Part shown: positions 1-9,299 of the stretch, piece after piece
Layout of the letters: every line of letters begins with the position of its first letter
Numbering within the stretch: the stretch's first letter is position 1
Assembly: GCF_042662625.1 (NCBI RefSeq)
Contig: NZ_JBHSXH010000009.1
Location: 62,001-126,000 of the forward strand
DNA from: Halopelagius fulvigenes
Lineage (GTDB): Archaea; Halobacteriota; Halobacteria; Halobacteriales; Haloferacaceae
Direction: 5' to 3'
DNA: 64,000 nucleotides
Translations under genes and position numbers: made by a program
The notes under the pieces: model-generated
Database searches by the model: none
The model's input: the letters and a program-made list of their open reading frames with translations, nothing else
What the model was told of the DNA's origin: nothing

Positions 1-894
1 CGCGCCGACGACGAGGCGGTGCCGAACCGCGACGTCGAGGGGTTCGAGGCCCTGACGGGTAAGGGCGTCCGCGCGGACTTGGACGGCGAGACGCACTACG
101 CCGGGAAGCCGTCGCTGTTCGCCGAACTCGGCTTCGACCTCGAACACACCCACGTCCGCACCGACGGCGGTCCCGCCGCAGGCGCGACGCCAGAGGCGTC
201 GGCCCGCGAGTGCGAACACGGGTCGTACGTGGACTTGGCGAACGAGGTCATCCCCCGCCTCCAATCCGAGGGGAAGTCGGTCGTCCTCGTCGGCACCGAG
301 GAGAGACTGGAGGGCGTCGTCGCCGTCGCCGACACCGTCCGCCCGGAGGCGGCGTGGACCGTCTCGCGCCTCCGCGAACTCGGCGTCGAACGCGTCGTGA
401 TGCTCACTGGCGACAACGAACGGACCGCGGAGGTCATCGGCGAACGACTCGGCGTGGACGACGTGCGCGCCGACCTCCTCCCCGAGGAGAAGGTGGACGC
501 CGTGCGCGAACTCGAAGCCGACGGGAACGTCGCCATGGTCGGCGACGGCGTCAACGACGCGCCCGCACTCGCCGCCGCCAGCGTCGGCATCGCCATGGGC
601 GCGGCCGGGACCGACACCGCGTTGGAGACGGCGGACGTGGCCCTCCTCTCGGACGACCTGACGCGCCTGCCGTACCTGGTGACGCTCTCGCGGAAGACGA
701 CGAGCATCATCGAGCAGAACGTCTGGTCGTCGCTGGCGATGAAGGCCGTCCTCGCCGTCGCCGCGCCCCTCGGCCTCATCTCCGTCGCCTTCGCCATCGT
801 CGTCGGCGACATGGGCATGAGTCTCGGCGTGACGACGAACGCCCTGCGACTGGCGGGCGTCGAACCCGAGTCCGAGGCGAGCGACTACCGGTAA
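1..894 (+). CDS. Heavy-metal translocating P-type ATPase, C-terminal part (5' end outside window)
   Basis: The open frame runs in from base 1, so only the C-terminal ~297 residues are present. Visible parts are the end of the nucleotide-binding domain, the P-domain TGDNERT segment, the hinge motif GDGVNDAP, and the last membrane pair. The final helix carries an Asp-Met-Gly before a Thr-Asn-Ala-Leu-Arg-Leu end, which resembles Zn/Cd/Pb-type (P1B-2, ZntA-like) pumps more than copper pumps. The role would be export of a soft divalent cation across the cell membrane. The phosphorylated DKTGT and the CPC metal site lie upstream of the window, so the metal assignment is an inference from the last helix only. 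Confidence 0.9.
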   Translation, partial: RADDEAVPNRDVEGFEALTGKGVRADLDGETHYAGKPSLFAELGFDLEHTHVRTDGGPAAGATPEASARECEHGSYVDLANEVIPRLQSEGKSVVLVGTEERLEGVVAVADTVRPEAAWTVSRLRELGVERVVMLTGDNERTAEVIGERLGVDDVRADLLPEEKVDAVRELEADGNVAMVGDGVNDAPALAAASVGIAMGAAGTDTALETADVALLSDDLTRLPYLVTLSRKTTSIIEQNVWSSLAMKAVLAVAAPLGLISVAFAIVVGDMGMSLGVTTNALRLAGVEPESEASDYR

Positions 895-953
895 CCCCGG
901 TTTCCGCCGACCGAACGCTCTTTTGTTTCGCCGATTCACATCCGATCGAACGA

Positions 954-2027
954 ATGTCTCGCACCGCTCTCCGGGCCCTCGCTCTCGCGGCACTCGTCGT
1001 CCTCGCCGGGTGCGCCATCCCCGTCGATATCCCGACGGAGGACCCCTCGACGTCGACGGACGCGCCGACCGGCGGAACCCCGGACTCGACGACGCGAACG
1101 CCGACCGACGCCGGGCCGACGGCGACGGCGCACCCCGACCGCGAGAGTCCGTGGGGCGACGACCCGATAGTCGTCGCAATACGCGATACGGCGGACACGG
1201 GTCGGAACTGGGCCCCGTTGGTGCGCGAGGCGACGGCCTACTGGGAGGAGAACGCCGAACGCTACGCCGGCTACCCCGTCGAGTACGTCGTCCGACCGGA
1301 CGCCGCGAACCCCGACGTCGTCGTCCAGTTCGTCGAGAGGGTGGAGGACTGCGAGAACGCCGCCGAGGCGGCCGGGTGCGCGCCCCTCATCGAACACCGA
1401 CGCCAGATCCAACGCCCGGCGAAGGTGTCGATTCGGACCGGCTTCTCCGACTCCTCGACGGTGTTGGTCCTGAAACACGAACTCGGGCACACCCTCGGCC
1501 TGCGGCACGACGACGCCCCCGCGGACGTGATGGCGAGTCAGTCCGTCCTGTACACGGAGACGCAACCGAACGCGACCGAACGCGAGTTCCCGTGGGACGA
1601 CGGGGAGTTCACCGTCCACGTGGACGCGTCGGGCGCGACGGACCCCGAGGCGGCGCGCAGACAGGTCGAGCACGCCCTCGACTACTACGAGGGGTCTCCG
1701 CCGGGTGTCCCCGACAACGTCTCCTTCGAGTACGTCTCCGACCCCGCGAACGCGGAGGTGACCGTCCGGTTCGCCGAGACGCCGCCGTGTTCGGCGGAGG
1801 CGGCCTCCTGCGCCGGGACGACCGGGACGGACCCCGACGGCGACGGGGTCGTCGAGACGTACACCGGTCTCGAAATCGTCCTCGACGACGACACGGCCAC
1901 CGATGCGGTCGGGTGGCACGTCGGCTACTGGATGGCGTACGCCCTCGGCATGGAGGAGAACTGGGAGAAACCGCCGCCGTTCCGCGACGCCTCACACGAG
2001 GAACGCCGGAGCGAGTGGTGGCGGTAG
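954..2027 (+). CDS. Lipoprotein with matrixin-like zinc metalloprotease domain and a degenerate second copy
   Basis: 357 aa. The ATG at 954 opens a signal peptide ending in an LAGC lipobox, followed by a Thr/Asp-rich linker to about residue 60, so the protein should be anchored outside the membrane. The first domain holds H175-E-L-G-H179 and H185, the HExxHxxGxxH zinc site of metzincin/matrixin-type proteases. The C-terminal half (about residues 205-335) repeats the same pattern: helix with YY/YW, a strand with FEYV/VEYV, a Cys-Ala-Cys pair and a closing helix. There the zinc site has become Y325-W-M-A-Y329-A-L-G-M, so this copy cannot bind zinc the same way. The gene stands alone; the substrate is unknown. 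Confidence 0.75.
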   Translation: MSRTALRALALAALVVLAGCAIPVDIPTEDPSTSTDAPTGGTPDSTTRTPTDAGPTATAHPDRESPWGDDPIVVAIRDTADTGRNWAPLVREATAYWEENAERYAGYPVEYVVRPDAANPDVVVQFVERVEDCENAAEAAGCAPLIEHRRQIQRPAKVSIRTGFSDSSTVLVLKHELGHTLGLRHDDAPADVMASQSVLYTETQPNATEREFPWDDGEFTVHVDASGATDPEAARRQVEHALDYYEGSPPGVPDNVSFEYVSDPANAEVTVRFAETPPCSAEAASCAGTTGTDPDGDGVVETYTGLEIVLDDDTATDAVGWHVGYWMAYALGMEENWEKPPPFRDASHEERRSEWWR

Positions 2028-2097
2028 GCGCGAGGGATCGTCTCCGCGAACCGTCGACCGGCCAACAGTTAACCCGGCGGACGGAAAACCGGCGGAT

Positions 2098-2970
2098 ATG
2101 GTCCCTCCAACCGGCGAACGCGCCGGGCCTCCCTCCCCGTCGGTCGTCTCGTGGGAACGCCCGTCCCCGACCCGTCTCCGAACCGCGGTCAGACACGCCG
2201 TCGCGGGCTTCTTCGCCGCGGTCCTCCTCTTCGTCTTCGTTCTCCTCGGAATCGTTGCTTACGGCTCGCTGACCGGCGAGTCCCCGGACTCCCTCGTCGT
2301 CCTCGTGACGTTGCTCCTCGTCGGCGGCCCGTTCTCCCTCCTCTATCTCGTCACGGCGCACGGCGGCGGCGACCTGAGCGACCTGTTGCCGTACGACCTC
2401 AACTTGCGGCCGCGGTACCTCCTGCTTTCGACGCCGTTCTGCGCCGGGGTTCTCGCCACCGCGACGCGCGTCCCCGTCGTCTTCCCCGCCCTCTTCGTCG
2501 GCCTGTTCGTCGCGTGGGTCGTCGCCGTCGCGCGCGAGTCGGCGGGCGACGTGTCGGTCGAGGAGGGGTCGCTCCGCGTCCTCTCGGGACCGAAACCGCG
2601 CCCGTATGACGTTCGAACGCTCCGCGCTCACGAGTCGTGGTCCCTCGGGTCGATGCGCGTCGTCCGCCTCCGGTACGCGGGTTCGATGTCGCTCTCGCGT
2701 CCGTCGTTCGTCTTCGTGCCCGAGTCCGACTTCCCGGCCGTCGAGGGCGCGCTTTCCGAAATCGAGTCGCGCGACTACGGCCTCGACCCGAGCGAAACCT
2801 CCCGGGCGGCGAAGGCCGCCCTCGTCGCGTTCGGACTCCTCTTTTTCGGCCTCGCGGGAACGGTCGCACTCCTCGCCAGTCGCCGCGGCGACGCCGAGTT
2901 GGCGGCGTCCTCGGTGGCCATCCTCGGAATGTTCGGCGTCGTCTTCTGGGTCCTCGCGTGGGCGTCGTGA
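2098..2970 (+). CDS. Polytopic membrane protein with central soluble domain, function unknown
   Basis: 290 aa from the ATG at 2098; the same frame is open further upstream, but that part overlaps the preceding gene and reads as non-coding. Hydrophobic segments lie at about residues 31-55, 65-85 and 103-140, then a soluble beta-rich stretch (about 145-235) with alternating Val/Leu and charged residues, then two more helices at about 240-290. The arrangement resembles membrane proteins carrying a small PH-like (bPH) domain, but I cannot assign a family. It lies 71 bases after the lipoprotein gene. Confidence 0.65.
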   Translation: MVPPTGERAGPPSPSVVSWERPSPTRLRTAVRHAVAGFFAAVLLFVFVLLGIVAYGSLTGESPDSLVVLVTLLLVGGPFSLLYLVTAHGGGDLSDLLPYDLNLRPRYLLLSTPFCAGVLATATRVPVVFPALFVGLFVAWVVAVARESAGDVSVEEGSLRVLSGPKPRPYDVRTLRAHESWSLGSMRVVRLRYAGSMSLSRPSFVFVPESDFPAVEGALSEIESRDYGLDPSETSRAAKAALVAFGLLFFGLAGTVALLASRRGDAELAASSVAILGMFGVVFWVLAWAS

Positions 2971-3016
2971 CCGGCGACGGCGACCATTCTTGTCGCTCGG
3001 TCCCCAAGCGCCGGCC

Positions 3017-3307
3017 GTGCCGGAGTCCCCGCCCCCTCTCGACCCCGAGGAACTGGCGACCGAACTCGAACGGGCGTTCGGCGGCAGCGAACGCGAACGG
3101 AGCGTCGTCGCTCGGCAGGCGCGCGACCTCGCAGAGTCGGGAAAACCGGAAGCCGACAGGGGCGAACCCCTCACCGTCGCGGAGGTGGTCCGCCAGATGG
3201 GCGACGCGCCCGAGGGGTCCGGCGTCGCCGACCGATGGAACTGGTGGTTGGGGTCGCTCGAAATCGCCTACGGCGGCTACCGCGAGTTCCAGGTGACGCG
3301 CTTCTGA
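3017..3307 (+). CDS. Small acidic conserved-type protein, function unknown
   Basis: 96 aa with a GTG start at 3017, 47 bases after the upstream membrane-protein gene. It begins with Pro-rich PESPPPLDPEEL, has a charged helical middle and a C-terminal end rich in Trp/Tyr (WNWWLGSLEIAYGGYREF). The frame is open far upstream, but that part overlaps the previous gene. No catalytic motif is visible. The compact, acidic, aromatic-ended sequence reads as a real haloarchaeal protein, but the function is unknown. Confidence 0.6.
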   Translation: MPESPPPLDPEELATELERAFGGSERERSVVARQARDLAESGKPEADRGEPLTVAEVVRQMGDAPEGSGVADRWNWWLGSLEIAYGGYREFQVTRF

Positions 3308-3316
3308 CCCGCGCGT

Positions 3317-3661
3317 CTACTCCGAACGGCCGTCGAGGCGGGCGAGGATGTCCTCGGTCAGCGCCTTTGCCGCCTCGACGTGGTCGTTCGCCGCCTCGCT
3401 CTCCGTCGATTCGACGTTCGACAGCAACTCCTCGACGTGTTCGATGCGCGACCGGACGACGGTCAGCGACACGTCGGCGTCGCCCGCCCGCGAGGGGTGT
3501 CCCGCGAGCCACAGCGAGGCAACGTCGGAGGCGACGGCCTCCGCCTCGCCGAGGTACGCGCTCTCGGGCCGTTCGACCGGTAGCTCCGCCGTCGATTCGA
3601 GGTGGTCCGACAGGTCGGCCACGAGCTCGCGAATCGGGGCGCGGTTCCTGTCCGGGCTCAT
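3317..3661 (-). CDS. Small acidic helical protein, function unknown
   Basis: 114 aa, ATG at 3661. The sequence is largely helical and strongly acidic, with heptad-like Leu/Val spacing (RSRIEHVEELLSNVES, EAAKALTEDILARL). No Cys and no membrane segment. It ends 9 bases from the stop of the convergent gene on the other strand. Codon use matches haloarchaeal coding (G/C third positions). Family not recognised. Confidence 0.6.
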   Translation of the reverse strand: MSPDRNRAPIRELVADLSDHLESTAELPVERPESAYLGEAEAVASDVASLWLAGHPSRAGDADVSLTVVRSRIEHVEELLSNVESTESEAANDHVEAAKALTEDILARLDGRSE

Positions 3662-3843
3662 ACCACTCCGTCCGGGGCGGAGACGGATGAGTCCTCCGCG
3701 TGTCTCGCGGCGCGCGCCCCGCCCGCAGGAACTGCGCTGCGGGGTGGGCTTCCCGCTCCCCTTTTTCTCTCCGCTCTCGCCTACTCGTCGGGTGCGGTCG
3801 TTCGCGACCCGACCACCGCGCCGCCTCCCGAACGCCGGGCGGA

Positions 3844-6800
3844 CTACTCTCGGACGTCCGGCAACCGACAGGAGAACGTCGCCCCCTCGCCGGGTTCCGA
3901 CTCGACCCAGATCTCGCCGCCGTGTCGCTCGACGATGCGCCGGCAGAGCGCGAGTCCGATGCCGGTCCCGGGCCGTTCCTCGTGGCTGTGCAGCCGTTGG
4001 AACACCTCGAAGATGCGGTCCTGACCGTCGGGGTCGATGCCGATTCCCTCGTCGCGCACGGAGACGACCCAACTTTCGCCGTCGCGCTCGGCGGTGATTT
4101 CGACGTTCGGCGGCTCGCCGCCGCTGTACTCGATGGCGTTGCTCAGGAGGTTCTGGAACAGCTGCCGCAGCTGGCTGGCGTCGCCCTCGACGGTGGGGAG
4201 TCGCTCGGACTCGACGTCGGCGTCGCTCTCCGCTATCTGCATCTGGAGGTCCTCGCGGACGTCGCCGAGAACGTCGTTCAGGTCCACCGGCCGGAAGGAG
4301 TTCCCCCGCGTCTCGATGCGCGAGTACGTGAGCAGGCCGTCGATCATCTCGCGCATCCGCTCTGCGCCGTCGACGGCGAACCCGATGAACTCCTCGCCGT
4401 CCTCGTCGAGTTCGTCGGCGTACCGCCGTTCTATCAGCTTGAGGTAGCTCGTGACCATCCGGAGCGGTTCCTGCAGGTCGTGGGAGGCGACGTAGGCGAA
4501 CTGCTCTAAGCGCTCGTTGGACTCCTCGAGCTTCCGGCGGTACTCCTTCCGTTCGGTGACGTCCTGGAGCATCAGCATGCCCGCGTACACCTCGTCGTCG
4601 GCGTTCCGGACGGGGAGCGTGTGCGCCAACAGCGACCTGCCGTGACGCTCTATCTCGAACGTCCGCGATTCGCCGTCGAAGACGGCGCGGAAGTGCGGTT
4701 CGACCTCCTCGATCAACTCCTCGGGGTAGCGCTCGACGATGGTCGCTCCGACCACCTCCTCGGGGGATATTCCGAGTTCGGTCAGCATCTCGCCGCCGGC
4801 GACGGTGTAGGTCAGGTCCTCGTCGAACAGCCCGACCGCTCCGTTCGGGAAGTGCTCGACGAGCGTTCGGTACCGGCGTTCGCTCTCCTCTAAGGCGCGC
4901 TCTCGGGCCTTCCGTTCGGTGATGTCGCGCGCGACGCCGATGCGCTCGTGGCTGTCGCCCGGAAGCAGCGCGAACGTCGCCTCCGCGGGGACGCGGCGTC
5001 CGTCCGCCGTCCGCAACACCCCCTCCAGCACCGGTTCGCTGACGTCTCCCTCTCTCAACGCCGCCTCCATCTCCGCCGCGCGTTCGGCGGTGTCGTCCGC
5101 GACGACCAACGAGACGTTCGAGCCGAGCAGTTCGTCCCGAGCGTAGCCGGTCATCTTCGCGTACGCGTCGTTGACCATCGTGAATCGCGAGTCGGCGTCC
5201 ACCGCGTAGATGCCGTCTTCGACGGTTTCGACTATCGTCTCGTACTTCTCCAACTCTCGCTCGCGTTCGACGCGTTCGGAGACGTCTCGAACCACCCCGC
5301 ACCGGCCGTACGTGTCGCCGTCCGGGAAGGGGGCGATGCGACTCTCCGCGGGGAACGCCTCGCCCGAGCTCGTCCGCAGGTCGAGTTCGATCTTCGGGAG
5401 CGTCCGCTCGCCGTCCAACACGTCCTCCACCAACCACTCGGCCCGCCTCGTCACCGCCTCGTCGTGGACTATCGCCGCGGGTTCCCCGAGAAGCTCCTCG
5501 CGGTCGTAGCCGACCATCTCGCAGAACGCGTCGTTGACCATGATGAACCGCGAGTCGGCGTCCACCGCGTAGATGCCGTCGCCGACGGTTTCCACGATGG
5601 CCTCGTACTGCTCCAGCGTCCGTTCGCGCTTCTTCTGTTCGGTCACGTCGCGGAAGTACACCGAGATGCCCGTCTCGGAGGGGTAGAGATTCGCCTCGAC
5701 CCAGAAGTCCAGCGTGTCGTAGTACAGCTCGTAGCTGGTCGCCTCCTGCGACCGCCTCGCCGTCTCGAAGGCGTCCCAGACGTCGTCGATTTCGGCGGCG
5801 GAGGGGAACACGTCCCAGAGGTACTTGCCCAGCAGTTCCTCCTCGGAGTGTTGGAGCAGTTCCTCGGCGCGTTCGTTGACGTGCGTGAAGCGCAGCTCCT
5901 CGTCTACGGCGTAGAACGCGTCGGAGATTCGGCTGAGGATGCGCTGGAGTTCGCTCTGCAGTTCCAGTTCCCGGTTGTGCTGTTCGGTCGTATCGCGCGT
6001 GACCTTCAGGTACCCGCGGTGGGTGCCGTCGTCGTCACGAACCGCCGTGAGGGTCACGTTCGCCCAGAACCGGCTCCCGTCCTTCCTGACGCGCCACCCC
6101 TCCTCTTCGATCACCCCCTCCTCGGTCGCCCGTTCGAGGTTCCGGTCGGGGACGCCCGCCGCCCTGTCCTCCTCGGTGTAAAACGCCGAGAAGTGCTCTC
6201 CGACTATCTCCTCGGAGGTGTAGCCTTTGATTCTCTCCGCGCCCTCGTTCCAACTTGCGACCCGTCCTTCGGGGTCCAGACGGAGGATAGCGTACTCCTC
6301 GACGGCGCAGACCAGCGACTGAAACTGCGCCTCGGTCTCCCTGCGGGCGTCCTCGGACTCCGTTCGGTCCGTGATGTCGTAGTACAGCTCGATTCGACCC
6401 CCCGCGTACCGTCCGGCGTCTATCGGCTTGCTGTAGTGTTCGAGCCACCGTTCCTCGCGTTCCTCGCCCTCGGTGACCCGGAACTCGAACTGCTCGATGT
6501 AGCTGTTGTCCTCGTACGTCGCCCGGATGTTCTCCTCGAACCGCTCGGAGTCAGCGACCCGTTCCTTCACCGTCTCCCGGATGACCTCCCGCTTGTCGCG
6601 CCCGATCACTTCGTCCCGGTTGAGGCCGAAGTACTCCTCCGCGGTCTCGTCGGCCCACGCGACTTCGAACTCGTCGTCGAGGACGAACACGCCGATGTCC
6701 GCCTCGTCGAGGACGGTGCTGATGGACTCGTACGACGCCCGCGACGGGTCGCGCGCCTCCGCCTGCCGGTTCGCCTCCGAGCGGTCGCGGACGACGCCGA

Positions 6801-7185
6801 CGCTCCCTCGGAACCCGCCGTCTTCGAGGAGCGGGCTGACCCGGAGTTCGCAGGGAACCGTGCCGCCGTCGGCGGTTCGGACGTCCAACTCGAAGGGGAC
6901 GGTTTCGCGGCTCCCCGACTCGACTCGGCGCGCGACTTCGCGCTCTACCCGTTCGGCGCCGTCGTCCGTCAGGAGGACGGAGACGCGTTCGCCGAGGAGT
7001 TCCTCCCGAGCGTACCCGGTCGTCTCGACGAGTTCGTCGCTCACCGCGAGGAACCGTCCCTCGGCGTCGAGGTGATAGATGCCGTCGTCGAGCGTATCGA
7101 AGAGCGTCTGATACCGCCGGAGTGCCACCTCGTCGTCGGCATCTCCCCAGAATGCCCCTTCGGTGGCATCCGATTTGGTACTCAT
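3844..7185 (-). CDS. Multi-PAS sensor histidine kinase (seven PAS domains)
   Basis: 1113 aa, no clear membrane helix, so probably a cytosolic sensor. Seven PAS/PAC units start near residues 23, 150, 288, 415, 525, 645 and 768; most close with a D(V/I)(T/S)E(R/Q) PAC ending. The kinase core follows: an H-box SHDLQEP near residue 900, N-box NLLSNAIEYS, G1 DEGIGI and G2 GTGIGLALC near 1073. PAS 5 and PAS 6 are almost copies of one another (AVDADSRF and MVND shared). No receiver or HTH domain is attached, so a separate response regulator is expected. It is divergent from the permease gene at 7382; the signal is unknown. Confidence 0.92.
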   Translation of the reverse strand: MSTKSDATEGAFWGDADDEVALRRYQTLFDTLDDGIYHLDAEGRFLAVSDELVETTGYAREELLGERVSVLLTDDGAERVEREVARRVESGSRETVPFELDVRTADGGTVPCELRVSPLLEDGGFRGSVGVVRDRSEANRQAEARDPSRASYESISTVLDEADIGVFVLDDEFEVAWADETAEEYFGLNRDEVIGRDKREVIRETVKERVADSERFEENIRATYEDNSYIEQFEFRVTEGEEREERWLEHYSKPIDAGRYAGGRIELYYDITDRTESEDARRETEAQFQSLVCAVEEYAILRLDPEGRVASWNEGAERIKGYTSEEIVGEHFSAFYTEEDRAAGVPDRNLERATEEGVIEEEGWRVRKDGSRFWANVTLTAVRDDDGTHRGYLKVTRDTTEQHNRELELQSELQRILSRISDAFYAVDEELRFTHVNERAEELLQHSEEELLGKYLWDVFPSAAEIDDVWDAFETARRSQEATSYELYYDTLDFWVEANLYPSETGISVYFRDVTEQKKRERTLEQYEAIVETVGDGIYAVDADSRFIMVNDAFCEMVGYDREELLGEPAAIVHDEAVTRRAEWLVEDVLDGERTLPKIELDLRTSSGEAFPAESRIAPFPDGDTYGRCGVVRDVSERVERERELEKYETIVETVEDGIYAVDADSRFTMVNDAYAKMTGYARDELLGSNVSLVVADDTAERAAEMEAALREGDVSEPVLEGVLRTADGRRVPAEATFALLPGDSHERIGVARDITERKARERALEESERRYRTLVEHFPNGAVGLFDEDLTYTVAGGEMLTELGISPEEVVGATIVERYPEELIEEVEPHFRAVFDGESRTFEIERHGRSLLAHTLPVRNADDEVYAGMLMLQDVTERKEYRRKLEESNERLEQFAYVASHDLQEPLRMVTSYLKLIERRYADELDEDGEEFIGFAVDGAERMREMIDGLLTYSRIETRGNSFRPVDLNDVLGDVREDLQMQIAESDADVESERLPTVEGDASQLRQLFQNLLSNAIEYSGGEPPNVEITAERDGESWVVSVRDEGIGIDPDGQDRIFEVFQRLHSHEERPGTGIGLALCRRIVERHGGEIWVESEPGEGATFSCRLPDVRE
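5163..5580 (-). repeat. 55-bp near-identical repeat copies inside the PAS kinase gene
   Basis: The segments 5163-5217 and 5526-5580 match at 52 of 55 bases by eye. Each encodes the start of a PAS domain (AVDADSRF, MVNDA). They mark PAS 6 and PAS 5 as a recent tandem duplication or gene-conversion pair. Confidence 0.85.
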
Positions 7186-7201
7186 TACTCCGTAGAAGCC
7201 C

Positions 7202-7214
7202 TTAACCGAGTTAA
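7202..7214. promoter_or_regulatory. TTAAC-N3-GTTAA palindrome upstream of the PAS kinase gene
   Basis: A 13-bp inverted repeat 17-29 bases upstream of the kinase ATG at 7185. On the minus strand it contains GTTTAACT-like TATA material, so it could be the promoter core, an operator, or both. Weak evidence from one site. Confidence 0.35.
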
Positions 7215-7381
7215 ACTGCTCGTCGCCCCCAAATCTCCCGTCGCGCGGTGCCGTCTGAGGCGACGCGCAGTCGCTTCCGCACCCGGGTCGGGCGCGGACG
7301 AACCCTCCGACCGCCTCGCGCGACGCGCCGCGGCGGAGACGGATACCGTTCCTTTTTCCCTCGGAAGCGTCTCTTCTCGGT

Positions 7382-9259
7382 ATGTCTTTCTCCGCGGCTT
7401 CTCTGGCCGTTCAGAGCGTGGCTTCGGCTTCGGCTTCGGTGACGGCCGAGATGCTCGTCGTCTTCGCGCTCATCCTCCTCGCTCTCGTCCTGTTCGCGAC
7501 GGAGTGGTTCCCCATCGACGTGACGGCCATCCTCATGATGGTCCTGCTGATGGTTCTCGAACCGTGGACGCAGATATCCCCGCAGGAGGGGATCTCCGGG
7601 TTCGCCAACCCGGCCACGATAACCGTGCTGGCCATGCTCATCCTGAGCACGGGCATCAACCGGACCGGCATCGTCCAGCTCATCGGCCGGAAGATGGCCG
7701 CGTTCGCCGGGACCAGTCGGCGCAAGCAGCTCGCCGCGACCGTCGGCGTCACCGGCCCCGTCTCGGGGTTCATCAACAACACGCCGGTCGTCGCCATCCT
7801 CGTGCCGGTCATCTCGGACCTCGCACACGAGGGGGAGACGTCGCCGTCGAAGCTGCTCATGCCGCTGTCGTTCGCCTCGATGCTCGGGGGGACGCTGACG
7901 CTCATCGGCACCTCGACGAACATCCTCGCGAGCGACATCGCCGCCCAACTTGGCGCGGAGTCGCCCGAGCTCGGCCTCTCGGCGTTCGGGATGTTCGAGT
8001 TCACCAAACTCGGCGTCATCGTCTTCGCCGTCGGCGCGCTCTATCTGATGACGGTCGGCGTCCGGCTGATTCCCGAGCGGATTCCGGCCGACGAGGACTT
8101 AGTCGAGGAGTACGCCCTGCAGGCGTACCTCGCCGACGTCGTCGTCCCCGCGAACTCGTCGTTCACCGGGCAGACCGTCGAGGAGGCGTTCGGCGACGAC
8201 GACCTCGACATCGACGCCCTCCAGTTGGTCCGCTACGGGGAGCGCTTCGACGAACCGCTCGCCCGCAAGGAGATTCACGAGAACGACACGCTCCGCCTCA
8301 GGACGAACCGGGACACGCTCGAACGCATCGTGGACGCGGAGGGACTCACGTTCGCGGGCGGACCGCAGAACGAAGAGGACCTGCACTCCGACGAGGAGGA
8401 ACCCGTCCTCGTCGAAGTCGTCGTCCCGTCGGGGTCGTTCCTCGTCGGCGAGACGCTCGCCAGTTCGACCTTCCGGCAGCGGTACGACGCGAACGTCCTC
8501 GCCTTCCGCTCCCGCGGCGAAGTCGTCCGCGACCGGTTCGAGGACATCCGCATCCGGGTCGGCGACACGCTCTTGGTGCAGGCCCCGCCGGACAGCCTCA
8601 CCCGCCTCGTCCAGAACGAGGACTTCATCGTCGCCCACGAGTTCGACGACGTGAACTACCGGACGGAGAAGATTCCGTTCGCCGTCGCCATCATCGCCGG
8701 CGTCGTCGCGCTCCCGGCGCTGAACGTCCTCCCGATAGTCGTCTCGGCGCTCGCGGGGGTGGTCGCGATGGTCTTCACCGGCGTCTTGGAACCGAACGAG
8801 CTGTACTCCTCCGTCGAGTGGAACGTCATCTTCCTGCTCGCGGGCGTCATCCCCCTCGGCATCGCCCTCCAGCAGACGGGGGCCGCCGCGCTTCTCGGCA
8901 CCGCCGTCGCCTCGACGGCGGCGTTCCTGCCGGCGCTCGGCGTCCTCTGGGTGTTCTATCTGGCGACCGGCCTGCTGACGAGCGTCATCAGCAACAACGC
9001 CAGCGTCGTGCTGATGATTCCGGTCGCCGCCAACGCCGCGCAGTCCATCGGAGCCAACGCGTTCGCGTTCGTCCTCGCGGTGACGTTCGCCGCCTCGACG
9101 GCGTTCATGACGCCCGTCGGCTACCAGACGAACCTCTTCGTCTACGGCCCCGGCGGCTACACGTTCTCGGACTTCCTCCGCGTCGGCGCGCCGCTACAAC
9201 TGTTGTTGTCGTTCGTCACGGTCCTCGGAATCGCGTTCTTCTGGGGCGTCGGCGCGTGA
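7382..9259 (+). CDS. SLC13/DASS-family permease with two RCK_C (TrkA-C) domains
   Basis: 625 aa. N-terminal membrane half to about residue 235 and C-terminal membrane half from about 430 carry the duplicated DASS signature: an FINNTPVVAILVP segment with GTSTNIL, and an ISNNASVVLMIPVA segment. Between them lie two RCK_C-type domains (about residues 240-325 and 330-425, with V(V/A)P(A/S)(N/G)S(S/F)(F/L)xG at each start). Proteins of this type move di/tricarboxylates, sulfate or related anions with Na+, and the RCK_C pair probably binds a regulatory ligand. The substrate cannot be read from the sequence. It is divergent from the sensor kinase gene. Confidence 0.88.
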   Translation: MSFSAASLAVQSVASASASVTAEMLVVFALILLALVLFATEWFPIDVTAILMMVLLMVLEPWTQISPQEGISGFANPATITVLAMLILSTGINRTGIVQLIGRKMAAFAGTSRRKQLAATVGVTGPVSGFINNTPVVAILVPVISDLAHEGETSPSKLLMPLSFASMLGGTLTLIGTSTNILASDIAAQLGAESPELGLSAFGMFEFTKLGVIVFAVGALYLMTVGVRLIPERIPADEDLVEEYALQAYLADVVVPANSSFTGQTVEEAFGDDDLDIDALQLVRYGERFDEPLARKEIHENDTLRLRTNRDTLERIVDAEGLTFAGGPQNEEDLHSDEEEPVLVEVVVPSGSFLVGETLASSTFRQRYDANVLAFRSRGEVVRDRFEDIRIRVGDTLLVQAPPDSLTRLVQNEDFIVAHEFDDVNYRTEKIPFAVAIIAGVVALPALNVLPIVVSALAGVVAMVFTGVLEPNELYSSVEWNVIFLLAGVIPLGIALQQTGAAALLGTAVASTAAFLPALGVLWVFYLATGLLTSVISNNASVVLMIPVAANAAQSIGANAFAFVLAVTFAASTAFMTPVGYQTNLFVYGPGGYTFSDFLRVGAPLQLLLSFVTVLGIAFFWGVGA

Positions 9260-9299
9260 GCCCCGAGTACGCCGGTGGGTACGTCGGGTCGGACGACGC

